From contig JAFKJJ010000542.1 in the NCBI GenBank assembly GCA_017306025.1, positions 1 to 48,281 of the forward strand: 48,281 bases of DNA, given 5' to 3'. Both the position numbers and the translations under genes were made by a program. This DNA comes from Planctomycetota bacterium (GTDB taxonomy: Bacteria > Planctomycetota > Planctomycetia > Gemmatales > Gemmataceae). Positions 31,908 through 40,056 of the stretch are shown piece after piece. Every line of letters starts with the position of its first letter. The stretch's first letter is position 1. The notes beneath the pieces are model-generated. The model saw only the letters and a list, made by a program, of their open reading frames with translations. It did not search any database and was not told the DNA's origin.

Positions 31908-32732
31908 ATGCCCGACAAGCCGAATGCAGGAGGGAGCGATGGGGAGAACCCGCGGGGGATTACTCCTCTCAAGCCGTGGCCGCGGCCACACCACAAGCCC
32001 GGCGGCGGCGACGCGCTCCTGTTCTTCGCCGTGTTCGGCGAGTTCGACCTCTCAAAACCGTTCAGCCGGTCGATGTACCGCTCGGAAGGGCCGGGCGAGT
32101 GGCTGGGTCTGAGCCACGTCAAGCGCACGGACTCACCGGAGGTGTTCACCGGGTACCAGTCGCCGCCGATGTGGGACCTGTTCGTCCGCGACGCGCCGGT
32201 GACCGCCGCAGAAGCGATGCGAGTGCCGGAGTTGGTCGCGGTCCGCGCGGAGGTGCCCGACCCGGCCACACTCGACTACTTCCGCGACGCGATCGGCGTT
32301 GTGACGTGGCTGCTCGACTGCGGCGGCGTGTCGATCTACGACCCGCAGCGGCTCTGGCTGTGGTCGGCCGACGAGTGGCGGGACGAGATCTTCGAGCCGG
32401 GCGAGCCGCGGCCGCAGGAGCACACCGTCATCCTCGTTTCGGAAGACGACGGGGGCGCCTCCTGGTTGCACACGCGCGGGATGCGGCAGTACGGGCGCCC
32501 GGACCTGAGCGTTCACGGCGTCGGGCCGAAGCACATCGACGCGGTGACGCAGATGATCGAGCGGTTCATCGAGACGCAGGCGTACGGCGGCGTGGTGGCG
32601 AGCGGGCAGGAGGTCCACATGCGCGGGCTCCCGCCGGGCGGCGTGTGCCGGCTCGGCGGGAACACGGACGATCCCGACTTCAACAACGTTCACATCGCCG
32701 TCGAGTGGGCGAACAACGTGATCGGGGAGTGA
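31908..32732 (+). CDS. Unknown protein, possibly DUF4261-like
   Basis: 274 residues, starting 13 nt after the VWA gene. Notable stretches are LDCGGVSIYDPQRLWLWSAD, TRGMRQYGRPDLSVHGVG and DPDFNNVHIAVEWANNVIG. The GMRxYGRPDL pattern recalls DUF4261-type proteins, but the match is from memory and weak. No signal peptide, membrane segment or metal motif is evident. It ends 9 nt before the stop of the protoglobin gene on the other strand. Confidence 0.6.
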   Translation: MPDKPNAGGSDGENPRGITPLKPWPRPHHKPGGGDALLFFAVFGEFDLSKPFSRSMYRSEGPGEWLGLSHVKRTDSPEVFTGYQSPPMWDLFVRDAPVTAAEAMRVPELVAVRAEVPDPATLDYFRDAIGVVTWLLDCGGVSIYDPQRLWLWSADEWRDEIFEPGEPRPQEHTVILVSEDDGGASWLHTRGMRQYGRPDLSVHGVGPKHIDAVTQMIERFIETQAYGGVVASGQEVHMRGLPPGGVCRLGGNTDDPDFNNVHIAVEWANNVIGE

Positions 32733-32740
32733 GGCGCCGG

Positions 32741-33322
32741 TCAGCGCGTCGGGGCCTGGTAGTGCCGTGTAATCAGGTCGTTCTGAATCCACAGGAGCTT
32801 GCCGAAGGCCCGAAGTGTCTTCACTTCGGTGTCGCGGTCGAGGCCGAGCCCCAGGATCGTGGCGGTCAGGGCGTCGGCCACGAAGCCCATGAGCGCGTTC
32901 ATCTGGACGAGCGGCACGTCGAGGTCCTTGCTCCCGGCCTTCGGCGTGTGCATCTTGCCCACCATGTCGAGGTACTCGACCATCTTTCCGTCATAGGGCT
33001 TGGTCACGAGAGCCGCGAGATACCGGCCGAGGTGCTGCTTCCGAAACGCGATCTGCGGGTGATCCATTGTGAGCTTGTCGAGCGTCGCGGGGGTCTCGCC
33101 GGTGTAGCCGTGCTGGCGCGGGAGGAAGTGCCGCCAGGTCGCGTCCTGCTGGAACAGCTTGTCGTACACCGCGTCCACCAGCGCCGGCACCAGCGGCGCG
33201 AGCTTCGGGGCGGCCCCGTGGACGGCCGCGACGTCGTCGGCCCCGAACCCGATGAACTTCGACACGTACCCGAACCGGTACCCCAGATCCGATTCCAGCT
33301 TCGGCTCGTCGACTTGCGTCAC
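32741..33322 (-). CDS. Protoglobin-domain haem protein
   Basis: 193 residues from GTG 33322, favoured because GGAG lies six bases upstream; a frame open to 33400 would run through the operator. ESDLGYRFGYVSKFIGFGAD opens the family's N-terminal helix. FRKQHLGRYLAALV and the likely proximal His125 in MVGKMHTPKAG follow, then the long C-terminal helix. No sensor-output domain (methyl-accepting or GGDEF) is attached. It should bind O2, NO or CO as a single domain. It is divergently paired with an Rrf2 regulator across a palindrome. Confidence 0.8.
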   Translation of the reverse strand: MTQVDEPKLESDLGYRFGYVSKFIGFGADDVAAVHGAAPKLAPLVPALVDAVYDKLFQQDATWRHFLPRQHGYTGETPATLDKLTMDHPQIAFRKQHLGRYLAALVTKPYDGKMVEYLDMVGKMHTPKAGSKDLDVPLVQMNALMGFVADALTATILGLGLDRDTEVKTLRAFGKLLWIQNDLITRHYQAPTR

Positions 33323-33385
33323 GGCAGCTCCGGGAGAGAGTGGAACAACCGGTCCGGTCGGACCGGCGGGGAGGGAAACAAATTG

Positions 33386-33411
33386 GAAATCGGACTCCAA
33401 ATTCCGATTTC
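33386..33411. promoter_or_regulatory. Perfect 9-8-9 palindrome, candidate Rrf2 operator
   Basis: GAAATCGGA (33386-33394) and TCCGATTTC (33403-33411) are exact reverse complements around an 8-nt spacer, in a locally AT-rich divergent promoter. It lies 74 nt upstream of the Rrf2 start and 64 nt upstream of the protoglobin start, so one dimer could control both. Confidence 0.6.
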
Positions 33412-33430
33412 GTGATTCACTTTATCCTGC

Positions 33431-33436
33431 TATAAT
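33431..33436 (+). promoter_or_regulatory. -10 box for the Rrf2 gene
   Basis: TATAAT, about 49 nt before the ATG. A weak -35 (TTTCGT, 33408-33413, 17-nt spacer) would overlap the right half of the palindrome, which fits autorepression. Confidence 0.5.
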
Positions 33437-33484
33437 CGAGAGTCAACCGCCCAGACGCGAAAAAGTTTTGAGTCGGAGGGGCTG

Positions 33485-33946
33485 ATGTTTTCGGACACGG
33501 TAGAGTACGCGCTGCGGGCGATCGTCCACCTGGCGCACGAGGCGCCGGAGGCGCGGACGACGGCCCAGATCGCGGAGGCGACCCGCGTTCCGAAGGACTA
33601 CCTCTCGAAGATCCTCCAGGGATTGGCGAAAAAGGGGATCGTGCAGACGCAACGGGGCGTGGGTGGCGGGATCTCACTGGCGAAGGCGCCGGACGAGTTG
33701 ACCATCCTCGACGTGGTGAACGCGGTCGATCCGATCGTGCGGTTCAAGACGTGCCCGCTGAAGTTGCCGAACCACGGGGCGAACCTCTGTCCGCTGCACA
33801 AGCGGATGGACGCGGCGATGGCGCTGGTCGAGGAGGCGTTTGGCAAATCGACGCTCGCGGAGGTGCTGGCCGACCCGTCGAACACGAGCGTGCCGCTGTG
33901 CGACGGCACCGGCAGCGTGCAGACGCTCCGGCTGAAGAGCGGGTGA
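33485..33946 (+). CDS. Rrf2 family transcriptional regulator
   Basis: 153 residues with GGAGGGG upstream. The winged HTH reads MFSDTVEYALRAIVHLA, TTAQIAEATRVPKDYLSKIL and KKGIVQTQRGVGGGISLA. The sensor loop has C90 and C102 with H105 (FKTCPL ... NLCPLH), plus a distal C139. IscR and NsrR use three cysteines in a different spacing to hold an Fe-S cluster, so a cluster or thiol switch is possible but not proven. The divergent protoglobin and shared palindrome suggest response to NO or oxygen. Confidence 0.9.
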   Translation: MFSDTVEYALRAIVHLAHEAPEARTTAQIAEATRVPKDYLSKILQGLAKKGIVQTQRGVGGGISLAKAPDELTILDVVNAVDPIVRFKTCPLKLPNHGANLCPLHKRMDAAMALVEEAFGKSTLAEVLADPSNTSVPLCDGTGSVQTLRLKSG

Positions 33947-33956
33947 GTGTCTTCCT

Positions 33957-34065
33957 TGTGGTCCGGTCACTCCGTGACCGGTGCGACACATCGCGGTAGC
34001 GCTGCACGGTCGTCCGTTAAGCACCACGCACGCCGTCGCACCGGTCACGGAATGACCGGACCACA
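33957..34065. repeat. Palindromic repeat of the TGTGGTCCGGTCGCTCC family, copy 2
   Basis: Arms of 31 nt at 33957-33987 and 34035-34065 match with one mismatch; 47-nt loop. It fills the gap between the convergent Rrf2 and PVC-protein genes. Confidence 0.85.
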
Positions 34066-34074
34066 TCCAACCAC

Positions 34075-37020
34075 CTACTTCGGCAGCGGCACCTGATTCT
34101 TCCCGCCGAGGTACGCGATCAGGTCGCGGACCTGCTCCCGCGTCAGCGCGTCGAGTTGCCCCTCCGGCATGACCGACAGCGGCGAGTCCTTCACGCTCTC
34201 CACGTCCTCGGCCGCCACGATCTGCTTCCCCGTGGCGGTCTGGATCATCAGCCGCGCCGCGGTGCGTTCCGTCACGATGCCCGTGATGACCCGTGAGTCC
34301 GCGGTGCGAACCACCGACATGCGGAAGTCGCGCCCGACCTCGGCGCTCGGGTCGATGATGTTCGACAGGAGGTAATCGAGGTCGCTGCGGTTCGAGCCGG
34401 TGAGGTCGGGGCCGATCGCCCCGCCCTCACCGAACAGCTTGTGGCACTGCGCGCACGATTTGGCGAACACCGCGCGGCCGTTGGACGGGTTCGCGTTCTT
34501 GAGTGTCGCGGGCGTGAGCTGCGCCTTGTACTTCGCCATCTGCTTCCGCTTGTCCGCGGCCGTCTCGCGCACCTCTCCCCACACCGTTTTGAGTCGCTCC
34601 GTCACCTTCGCATCGTTCAGCGCGAACATCTGCCGCGCCGCGAACGCGGAAACGTCGCCGCGCGGAACCGCCTTCGCCTCGACCGCGTCGAGCAGCGCCA
34701 GCGCGTACTCTCTTCGCGAGGCGAGCGTCGCCACCGCGTCGAACTTCTCGTCGGCGGAAAGACCCGCGTACACCGCGAGCAGCTTCTTCGGCGTGTCGGC
34801 GTGTGAATAGGCCGCAAGCCCGCGGATCGCGGCGCGCCGGGTGGATTTGTCCGAAAGTTGCTCGTGCAACACCGGTGCGAGGTCGGGGACGCGCTTCTCC
34901 ACGAGCGCGTCGACCGCCTTCACGCGCTCGGCGGCCGGCGCGGACGTGTTTGCGATCAACTTCCGCAGATCGGCGAGCGCCCGCGGGTCGCCGAACACCA
35001 GCGCGAGCGTCGCCGCGTGTTCGCGCACCGTCGCGTCCTCGCTCTTGCCGAGCCGCGCGTACGCCGCGGGCCAACCGGTCGGCATCGTGAAACTCTTGCG
35101 CCCGCGAAGGGCCTCCCGCGCACCGGTGAGCAGGTCGCGGGCTGCCTTCTCGTCCGCGAGCGTTAGCGCGGCGACCAGCGGCGCGAGATCGCCCTTATCG
35201 CCCCGTGTGAGCGCATCGTCCACAACGCGGCGGGCGATGAACTGCCGCACGAGTGGGATTTCGGTCTTCCGCGCGAGCGCGAGCGCCCGCACGGGATCGG
35301 ACGGAACGAGCGGTTCGACACCGTACCAGAGCACCAGCGGCAGGTTCGAATCGTCGGAGGACCGCTCGTCGCGCGCGAGGCCTTCCGCGATCGCCCACCG
35401 CTTTTCGAGCGGGAGCCGCTGGAGCGCCGACGCGAGGTACAGCCGCAGCACCGCCGACGGCTCGTCCCGCGCCAGACGCACGAAACGACTCAGCACCGCG
35501 TCCGAGGGCGGGCCGCCCTCGCAGAGCAGTTGCACCGCCCACCCCTGGAGGTGCGGCCGCCGGTCTTCGAGCAGGCGCGCCAGCGCTTCTTCGGTCAACC
35601 CGCCCGTAACGTGCAGCGCCCACAGTGCCCGGAGCCGCGTCGGGACGAACTGTTCGTCATCCAGGATCTCGCGGAGCTTCGCGTGAACCTCCTGGCCGTT
35701 CCACCCCGGCTTCGCGGCGCGCTCCTGAAGAATCCGCCGCGCGTGCCGCACGAACCAGTCGTTCTCGTGCGTCTGAAGCTTCACCAACTCCGCGTCACTC
35801 AGCTTCGCCAGGTCGACCGGCTTCGCCTTCGCATCGCCGAAGCTGATCTTGTAGATGCGCCCGCTGGTCCGGTCGGGCTTGAGGGTGTGGCACTCGCCCG
35901 TGTCGGACCAGTCCGACACGAACACGCTGCCGTCCGGGCCGGTACGGAGCGTCACGCCCATGAACCACGGGTCCGCGGAGATCATGAAGTCCTTGCCGTG
36001 GCTCGCGGTGTAGCCGGAGCCCTTGCGCGTCAGGACGTCGTTGTTGATCCGCCTCCCGTGAACGTTGCACATGAACACGGTGTTGCGGTACCGGCGCGGG
36101 AACGAGTCGCCGAGGTAGACGAGCGTGCCGCAGTGCGCGTGCCCGCCGCCCATCGCGAGCGTGTCCGCCTTGCCCAGATCGGCGCGCAGGTCACCGCCGG
36201 GGTAGTGCAGGTGGTCCGCGATCGTCGGCAGGCGCTCGTAGGCGTACAGGCTCGACGGCCGATTCCGCCACGGTTCGTAGTGCCCGCCCTGAACGATGTG
36301 GAACAGGTGCGGGTTGACACAGTTCGACACGAAGCACGCGCCGTGGTCGTCGAAGTCCACGCCCCACGGGTTCGTGGTGCCGTCGGCGAAGTTCTCGAAC
36401 ACCAGTCGCGTCGGGTGGACGCGGTAGACGCCGCCGTCACAGTGGACGCGCTTATCGGCCGGAGTGCCCGGCCGGCCCACTTCGGAAGGACTGGTGCGGC
36501 CGTGGCCGCCGTAGAGCCAGCCGTCCGGCCCCCAGGTGAAGCCGTTGGCGAGGTTGTGCCGGCTCTCCTTGTACCCGAACCCGTCGAACAGCACCTCCGG
36601 TTCGCCGTCGGGCTTGTCGTTACCGTCGCGGTCGGGCACGAAGTACAGGCACGGCGGCGACATCACCCACACACCGCCGAAACCCACTTCGATACCGGTG
36701 ATGTAGTTGAAGCCCTCGTAGAAGACGGTGCGCTTCAGCGTGCCGTCCTTCTCTTCGAGGATGACGATGCGGTCCTTGCCGGTGGGCTTCCATTCGCCGT
36801 AGTTGAGCGCCTCCGCGACCCACAGCCGTCCGCGGGCGTCGGTGCAGAACGAAATCGGCTGAATCACGTCCGGCTCGGCCGCGAAAACGGTCATCCGAAA
36901 GCCGTCGGGCAACACGGACGTCTTCGCGGCCCTTTCGGCCGGGAGCGGCCCCGGGGTGGGTTCGGCCGCGAGAAGCGTCAACGGCACGGTCGACGCTAAC
37001 AGAATCGCGAACCTGCGCAT
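34075..37020 (-). CDS. Secreted PVC-type haem-binding (CxxCH) propeller/HEAT protein
   Basis: 981 residues with a signal peptide (MRRFAILLASTVPLTLLAA). The first 400 residues are a soluble-dehydrogenase-like beta-propeller (PVC-type: ADPWFMGVTLRTGPDGSVFV and SDWSDTGECH). Residues about 410-820 are HEAT-like helical repeats. The C-terminal cytochrome-c domain has SCAQCHKLF (C856, C859, H860), GPDLTGSNR and a Met ligand near residue 951 (VMPEGQ). This family is expanded in Planctomycetes and Verrucomicrobia and is thought to take part in periplasmic oxidation of sugars or related compounds; the substrate is unknown. Confidence 0.93.
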   Translation of the reverse strand: MRRFAILLASTVPLTLLAAEPTPGPLPAERAAKTSVLPDGFRMTVFAAEPDVIQPISFCTDARGRLWVAEALNYGEWKPTGKDRIVILEEKDGTLKRTVFYEGFNYITGIEVGFGGVWVMSPPCLYFVPDRDGNDKPDGEPEVLFDGFGYKESRHNLANGFTWGPDGWLYGGHGRTSPSEVGRPGTPADKRVHCDGGVYRVHPTRLVFENFADGTTNPWGVDFDDHGACFVSNCVNPHLFHIVQGGHYEPWRNRPSSLYAYERLPTIADHLHYPGGDLRADLGKADTLAMGGGHAHCGTLVYLGDSFPRRYRNTVFMCNVHGRRINNDVLTRKGSGYTASHGKDFMISADPWFMGVTLRTGPDGSVFVSDWSDTGECHTLKPDRTSGRIYKISFGDAKAKPVDLAKLSDAELVKLQTHENDWFVRHARRILQERAAKPGWNGQEVHAKLREILDDEQFVPTRLRALWALHVTGGLTEEALARLLEDRRPHLQGWAVQLLCEGGPPSDAVLSRFVRLARDEPSAVLRLYLASALQRLPLEKRWAIAEGLARDERSSDDSNLPLVLWYGVEPLVPSDPVRALALARKTEIPLVRQFIARRVVDDALTRGDKGDLAPLVAALTLADEKAARDLLTGAREALRGRKSFTMPTGWPAAYARLGKSEDATVREHAATLALVFGDPRALADLRKLIANTSAPAAERVKAVDALVEKRVPDLAPVLHEQLSDKSTRRAAIRGLAAYSHADTPKKLLAVYAGLSADEKFDAVATLASRREYALALLDAVEAKAVPRGDVSAFAARQMFALNDAKVTERLKTVWGEVRETAADKRKQMAKYKAQLTPATLKNANPSNGRAVFAKSCAQCHKLFGEGGAIGPDLTGSNRSDLDYLLSNIIDPSAEVGRDFRMSVVRTADSRVITGIVTERTAARLMIQTATGKQIVAAEDVESVKDSPLSVMPEGQLDALTREQVRDLIAYLGGKNQVPLPK

Positions 37021-37072
37021 GTCCGGCTCCGGGTCGATGACCGACGGCGTGTGCCTGCTCCGTTTCGGAAGT

Positions 37073-37078
37073 TATACT
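37073..37078 (+). promoter_or_regulatory. Candidate -10 box for the sigma factor gene
   Basis: TATACT, about 38 nt before the GTG at 37116. It would make a TTG start at 37086 almost leaderless, which argues for the GTG. No clear -35 is seen. Confidence 0.4.
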
Positions 37079-37115
37079 ATCCCTATTGGCCCAACGACTT
37101 TCGGTACCCACTCAC

Positions 37116-37685
37116 GTGGACGCCCCCTCCGTCTCGCTCCTCGAACAGCTTCGCGGGCCGAGTCGCGCGGCCGCGTGGGTGCGGTTCGTGAATCTCTACA
37201 CGCCGCTCCTCCGTGAGTGGGCCGAGCGCCGCGGGTTCCAGGCCGCCGACACCGCCGATCTCGTTCAGAACGTGTTCGTCAAGCTCATGTACGAGGTGCC
37301 GCGTTACAAGCCGACCGCGGGCCGATCGTTCCGTGCGTGGCTGGCGCAGGTCCTGACCAGTGCCGGGCACGACTACCGCAAGCGGAAGGCCGCCCGCGCG
37401 CTCTCGGGCTCGGTCGGGCTCGCCGAGGTCGCGAGCCCGGATAACAATCCCGCGGAAGAACTCGAAGAGGCCGACTACAAGCAGAAGCTCCTGCGCCGCG
37501 GACTGGACGTCGTGCGCGCGGACTTCAACGATCAGACGTGGGCCGCGTTCAGCGGGGTGATGATCGACGAGCGGCCGGCAGAAGCGGTGGCGTCCGGCCT
37601 GGGCATCAGCGAGAGTGCGGTGTACCTCGCCCGGCACCGCGTGCTGACGCGGCTCCGCCAGGAACTCGAAGGTTTTCTGGACTGA
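37116..37685 (+). CDS. ECF-type RNA polymerase sigma factor
   Basis: 189 residues from GTG 37116 (VDAPSVSLLEQLRG); a TTG at 37086 in frame is possible. Region 2 is seen in RFVNLYTPLLREWAERRGFQ and ADLVQNVFVKLMYEVPRY. Region 4 is in FSGVMIDERPAEAVASGLGI with SESAVYLARHRVLTRLRQEL. This matches the planctomycete ECF groups linked to protein kinases. The kinase gene starts 87 nt downstream on the same strand, so signalling through phosphorylation or a shared partner is likely. Confidence 0.88.
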   Translation: MDAPSVSLLEQLRGPSRAAAWVRFVNLYTPLLREWAERRGFQAADTADLVQNVFVKLMYEVPRYKPTAGRSFRAWLAQVLTSAGHDYRKRKAARALSGSVGLAEVASPDNNPAEELEEADYKQKLLRRGLDVVRADFNDQTWAAFSGVMIDERPAEAVASGLGISESAVYLARHRVLTRLRQELEGFLD

Positions 37686-37772
37686 ACCGCCGAAATCCGC
37701 GCGGATTCGCGAAAATAACCGCCGCGGATCGCGTTTCGAATGTGGAGGCTCGCACTTCCACGGAGACCCCCC

Positions 37773-39233
37773 GTGCCCGAACGCCCCCCCGCGAAGGATC
37801 TCGAACGGTTCCTGCTCGGCACCCTCCCGCCCGCCGACGCCCCCCGCGTGTCCGAGTGGGTCGCGGCCGCGCCCGAAGCCGTCGAAACGCTCCGCAGGCT
37901 CGCCGCAGCCGACCCGTTCACCGACACACTGAAGATCGTGGCCCGCGCCAACCGCGCGCAGCTCTCCACCTCACCGCCCAGCCCGGAACGGACGGTCACA
38001 CAGGTTCAACAACCGGGCGCGGCGGCGGTCGTGACGATCACGTTCCCGCCGACCGAACTGGGCGGGTTCCGGATCGTCCGCGAACTCGGACGTGGCGGAA
38101 TGGGCGCGGTGTTCGAGGCCACCGATCCGGCGCTGGGGCGGAAGGTCGCGCTGAAGGTGATGCTGCCGGAGGTCGCGCAGCACCCGCAGGCGCGGGGCCG
38201 GTTCTTGCGCGAGGCCCGAGCCGCGGCCCGCGTCGAACACGAGTCGATCGTCCCCATTTATCAGGTCGGCGAGGCGAACGGCGTCCCGTTCCTCGCGATG
38301 CCGCTCTTGGCCGGCGAGACGCTCGACGCCCGGCTCAAGTCCGGCAACCCGCTGCCGCTCGCCGACGTCATCCTGATCGGCCGGCAGGTCGCGGAGGGAC
38401 TGGCCGCCGCGCACGCGGGCGGACTGATCCACCGCGACATCAAGCCATCGAACATCTGGCTCGACCTGAACGCCGACAAGTCGGTCCGGCGCGCCCGCAT
38501 CCTCGATTTCGGCCTCGCACGGGCACCGGGCGACGCGGTGCTGACCGGGGCCGGCGACGTCCTCGGCACGCCCGCGTATATGTCGGTCGAACAGGCCCGC
38601 GGGCAGTTGGTGGACTTCCGCACCGACCTCTACAGCCTCGGCGTCGTGCTCTACCAGTCCGCGACCGGCCTCCGCCCGTTCGACGGCTCGACGACGTACG
38701 CGGTGCTCGCGGCGCTCGCGGTCCAGACGCCCGCCCCGCCGACCCAAGTGAACCCCGCGGTGCCGCCGGTGTTGTCGGCGCTGATCGTCAAGCTGATGAG
38801 CAAGACCCCGGCCGGGCGGCCGCAGTCGGCCCGTGCGGTGGCCGAGGAGCTGGCGCGGGTCGCGCCCCCGTGGCGAGCGCCCGCGGCGCCGGTCGGAACC
38901 AAGTCGGCTCCCGCACTGCCCGCGGTTCAGCCTCCGCCGCGACCGGTTCCGCCCCCGCCCGTGGTGCCGTCCCGGCTCCCAGCAACCGACACCGTTTCGG
39001 AGGCGTCCGAGCCGATTTCGACGCTCCCCGATGCGCCCGATCCGATTCCCGAACCGGAGCCGCTCACCGCGGGCGGCGGGTTCTCGGTCGAAATGGACGT
39101 GTCGGAACTGTTCGAGCCGGAGTCACCACTCGCCCCGCCCCCGCGCCGCCGGCGCGGGCTGCTGATCGGCGTTGTCGCGGCCGTAGCGATCGGACTGCTG
39201 ATCGCCGTCGTGCTCGCGGTACTGAAGGCGTGA
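37773..39233 (+). CDS. Membrane-anchored Ser/Thr protein kinase
   Basis: 486 residues from GTG 37773 (GGAG eight bases upstream); ATG 37740 would add eleven. An N-terminal module (KDLERFLLGTLPPADAPRVS) resembles the planctomycete anti-sigma helix but lacks its Cys/His. The kinase domain (about 99-360) has the G-loop ELGRGGMGAVFEA, VALKVM (K128), LIHRDIKPSN (D222) and ILDFGLAR (D245), then GTPAYMSVEQARG, so it should be active. A long Pro-rich linker leads to a C-terminal membrane helix (LLIGVVAAVAIGLLIAVVLA) with almost no external domain. It pairs with the sigma factor just upstream. Confidence 0.92.
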   Translation: MPERPPAKDLERFLLGTLPPADAPRVSEWVAAAPEAVETLRRLAAADPFTDTLKIVARANRAQLSTSPPSPERTVTQVQQPGAAAVVTITFPPTELGGFRIVRELGRGGMGAVFEATDPALGRKVALKVMLPEVAQHPQARGRFLREARAAARVEHESIVPIYQVGEANGVPFLAMPLLAGETLDARLKSGNPLPLADVILIGRQVAEGLAAAHAGGLIHRDIKPSNIWLDLNADKSVRRARILDFGLARAPGDAVLTGAGDVLGTPAYMSVEQARGQLVDFRTDLYSLGVVLYQSATGLRPFDGSTTYAVLAALAVQTPAPPTQVNPAVPPVLSALIVKLMSKTPAGRPQSARAVAEELARVAPPWRAPAAPVGTKSAPALPAVQPPPRPVPPPPVVPSRLPATDTVSEASEPISTLPDAPDPIPEPEPLTAGGGFSVEMDVSELFEPESPLAPPPRRRRGLLIGVVAAVAIGLLIAVVLAVLKA

Positions 39234-39243
39234 CCGCGCCGCG

Positions 39244-39834
39244 TCACCCGCGGCGCGGGAAGCGGTACATCACGTCGGTCCGCAAGACGTACTTGCGCCC
39301 GCCGGCGACCGGCGCGCCCTCGTGCAGCAGGTAGTGGTAGAACACCAGCGCCTTGCCGGTTTCGGGCTTCACTCGGATCTGAGCCCCGTCGGGCAGAGTC
39401 AGCCCGTCGTCCTGAATGTAGATCACCGTCTCGCCGCCCCGGCACCCGTCGTTCAGATACACCATGAACGTGAGCAGGCTGTGCTCGTCGTTGCGCGCGA
39501 AGTGGCCGTCGATGTGCGGGCGGAACGTTTGGCCCACATCGTAGCGATAAAAGCGGAACCGCTCGTTGAGACCGATCGCCTCACGACCCTTGAAGGGCGA
39601 CGGGAGGAACGGCCCCGCGCGCCCCCACAGCTTCGCGGCCCAGTCGCGGTTGTCGATCATCACCCGCTCGTTGTTGCGGACCTCTGGGGCCATCACGAAC
39701 CCGGCCGCGGTAGTGATCGGGGCCGCCGCGTAGCCCACCGCCTCCGTCACGCGGACGTACTCCGCGCACTCGTCCGGCGAGAGGAAATCGTGAACCACAA
39801 ACACCTGTTCGCCGTCGAGGAGTTCTTTTCGCAT
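39244..39834 (-). CDS. 2-oxoglutarate/Fe(II)-dependent oxygenase, prolyl 4-hydroxylase type
   Basis: 196 residues. The double-stranded beta-helix carries H107-x-D109 in FRPHIDGHF, distal H171 in YHYLLHEGAPV, and R180/K181 nine to ten residues later for 2-oxoglutarate. YDVGQTFRPH and VYLNDGCRGGETVI are typical of the P4Hc family. It probably hydroxylates a protein side chain; no target is evident. It is tail-to-tail with the kinase gene (10-nt gap). Confidence 0.9.
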   Translation of the reverse strand: MRKELLDGEQVFVVHDFLSPDECAEYVRVTEAVGYAAAPITTAAGFVMAPEVRNNERVMIDNRDWAAKLWGRAGPFLPSPFKGREAIGLNERFRFYRYDVGQTFRPHIDGHFARNDEHSLLTFMVYLNDGCRGGETVIYIQDDGLTLPDGAQIRVKPETGKALVFYHYLLHEGAPVAGGRKYVLRTDVMYRFPRRG

Positions 39835-39849
39835 CGGCTGCCCTCCGGT

Positions 39850-39977
39850 GTGGTCCGATCGCTCCGTGACCGGTCTTCAGAGTGGTCCGCTCGCTCCGCG
39901 AGCGGTAGCGCAAAGACGTTTATCCCGTCGCTTTACGGAGCGCGTCGCACCGCTCGCTCCGCGAGCGGACCACTCTG
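39850..39977. repeat. Palindromic repeat of the TGTGGTCCGGTCGCTCC family, copy 3 (composite)
   Basis: A half element at 39850-39874 is followed by a palindrome with 29-nt arms at 39878-39906 and 39949-39977, which differ only in the central bases. Unlike copies 1 and 2 it lies between divergent genes, so it cannot serve as their terminator. Confidence 0.8.
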
Positions 39978-40056
39978 GAGACGCTCTTGTTGACGAAAAG
40001 GTGATCGCGCGCCCGCGCCGCGGTATACTCCGGGTCGCTCCTTCCCAGAGGTCCCC

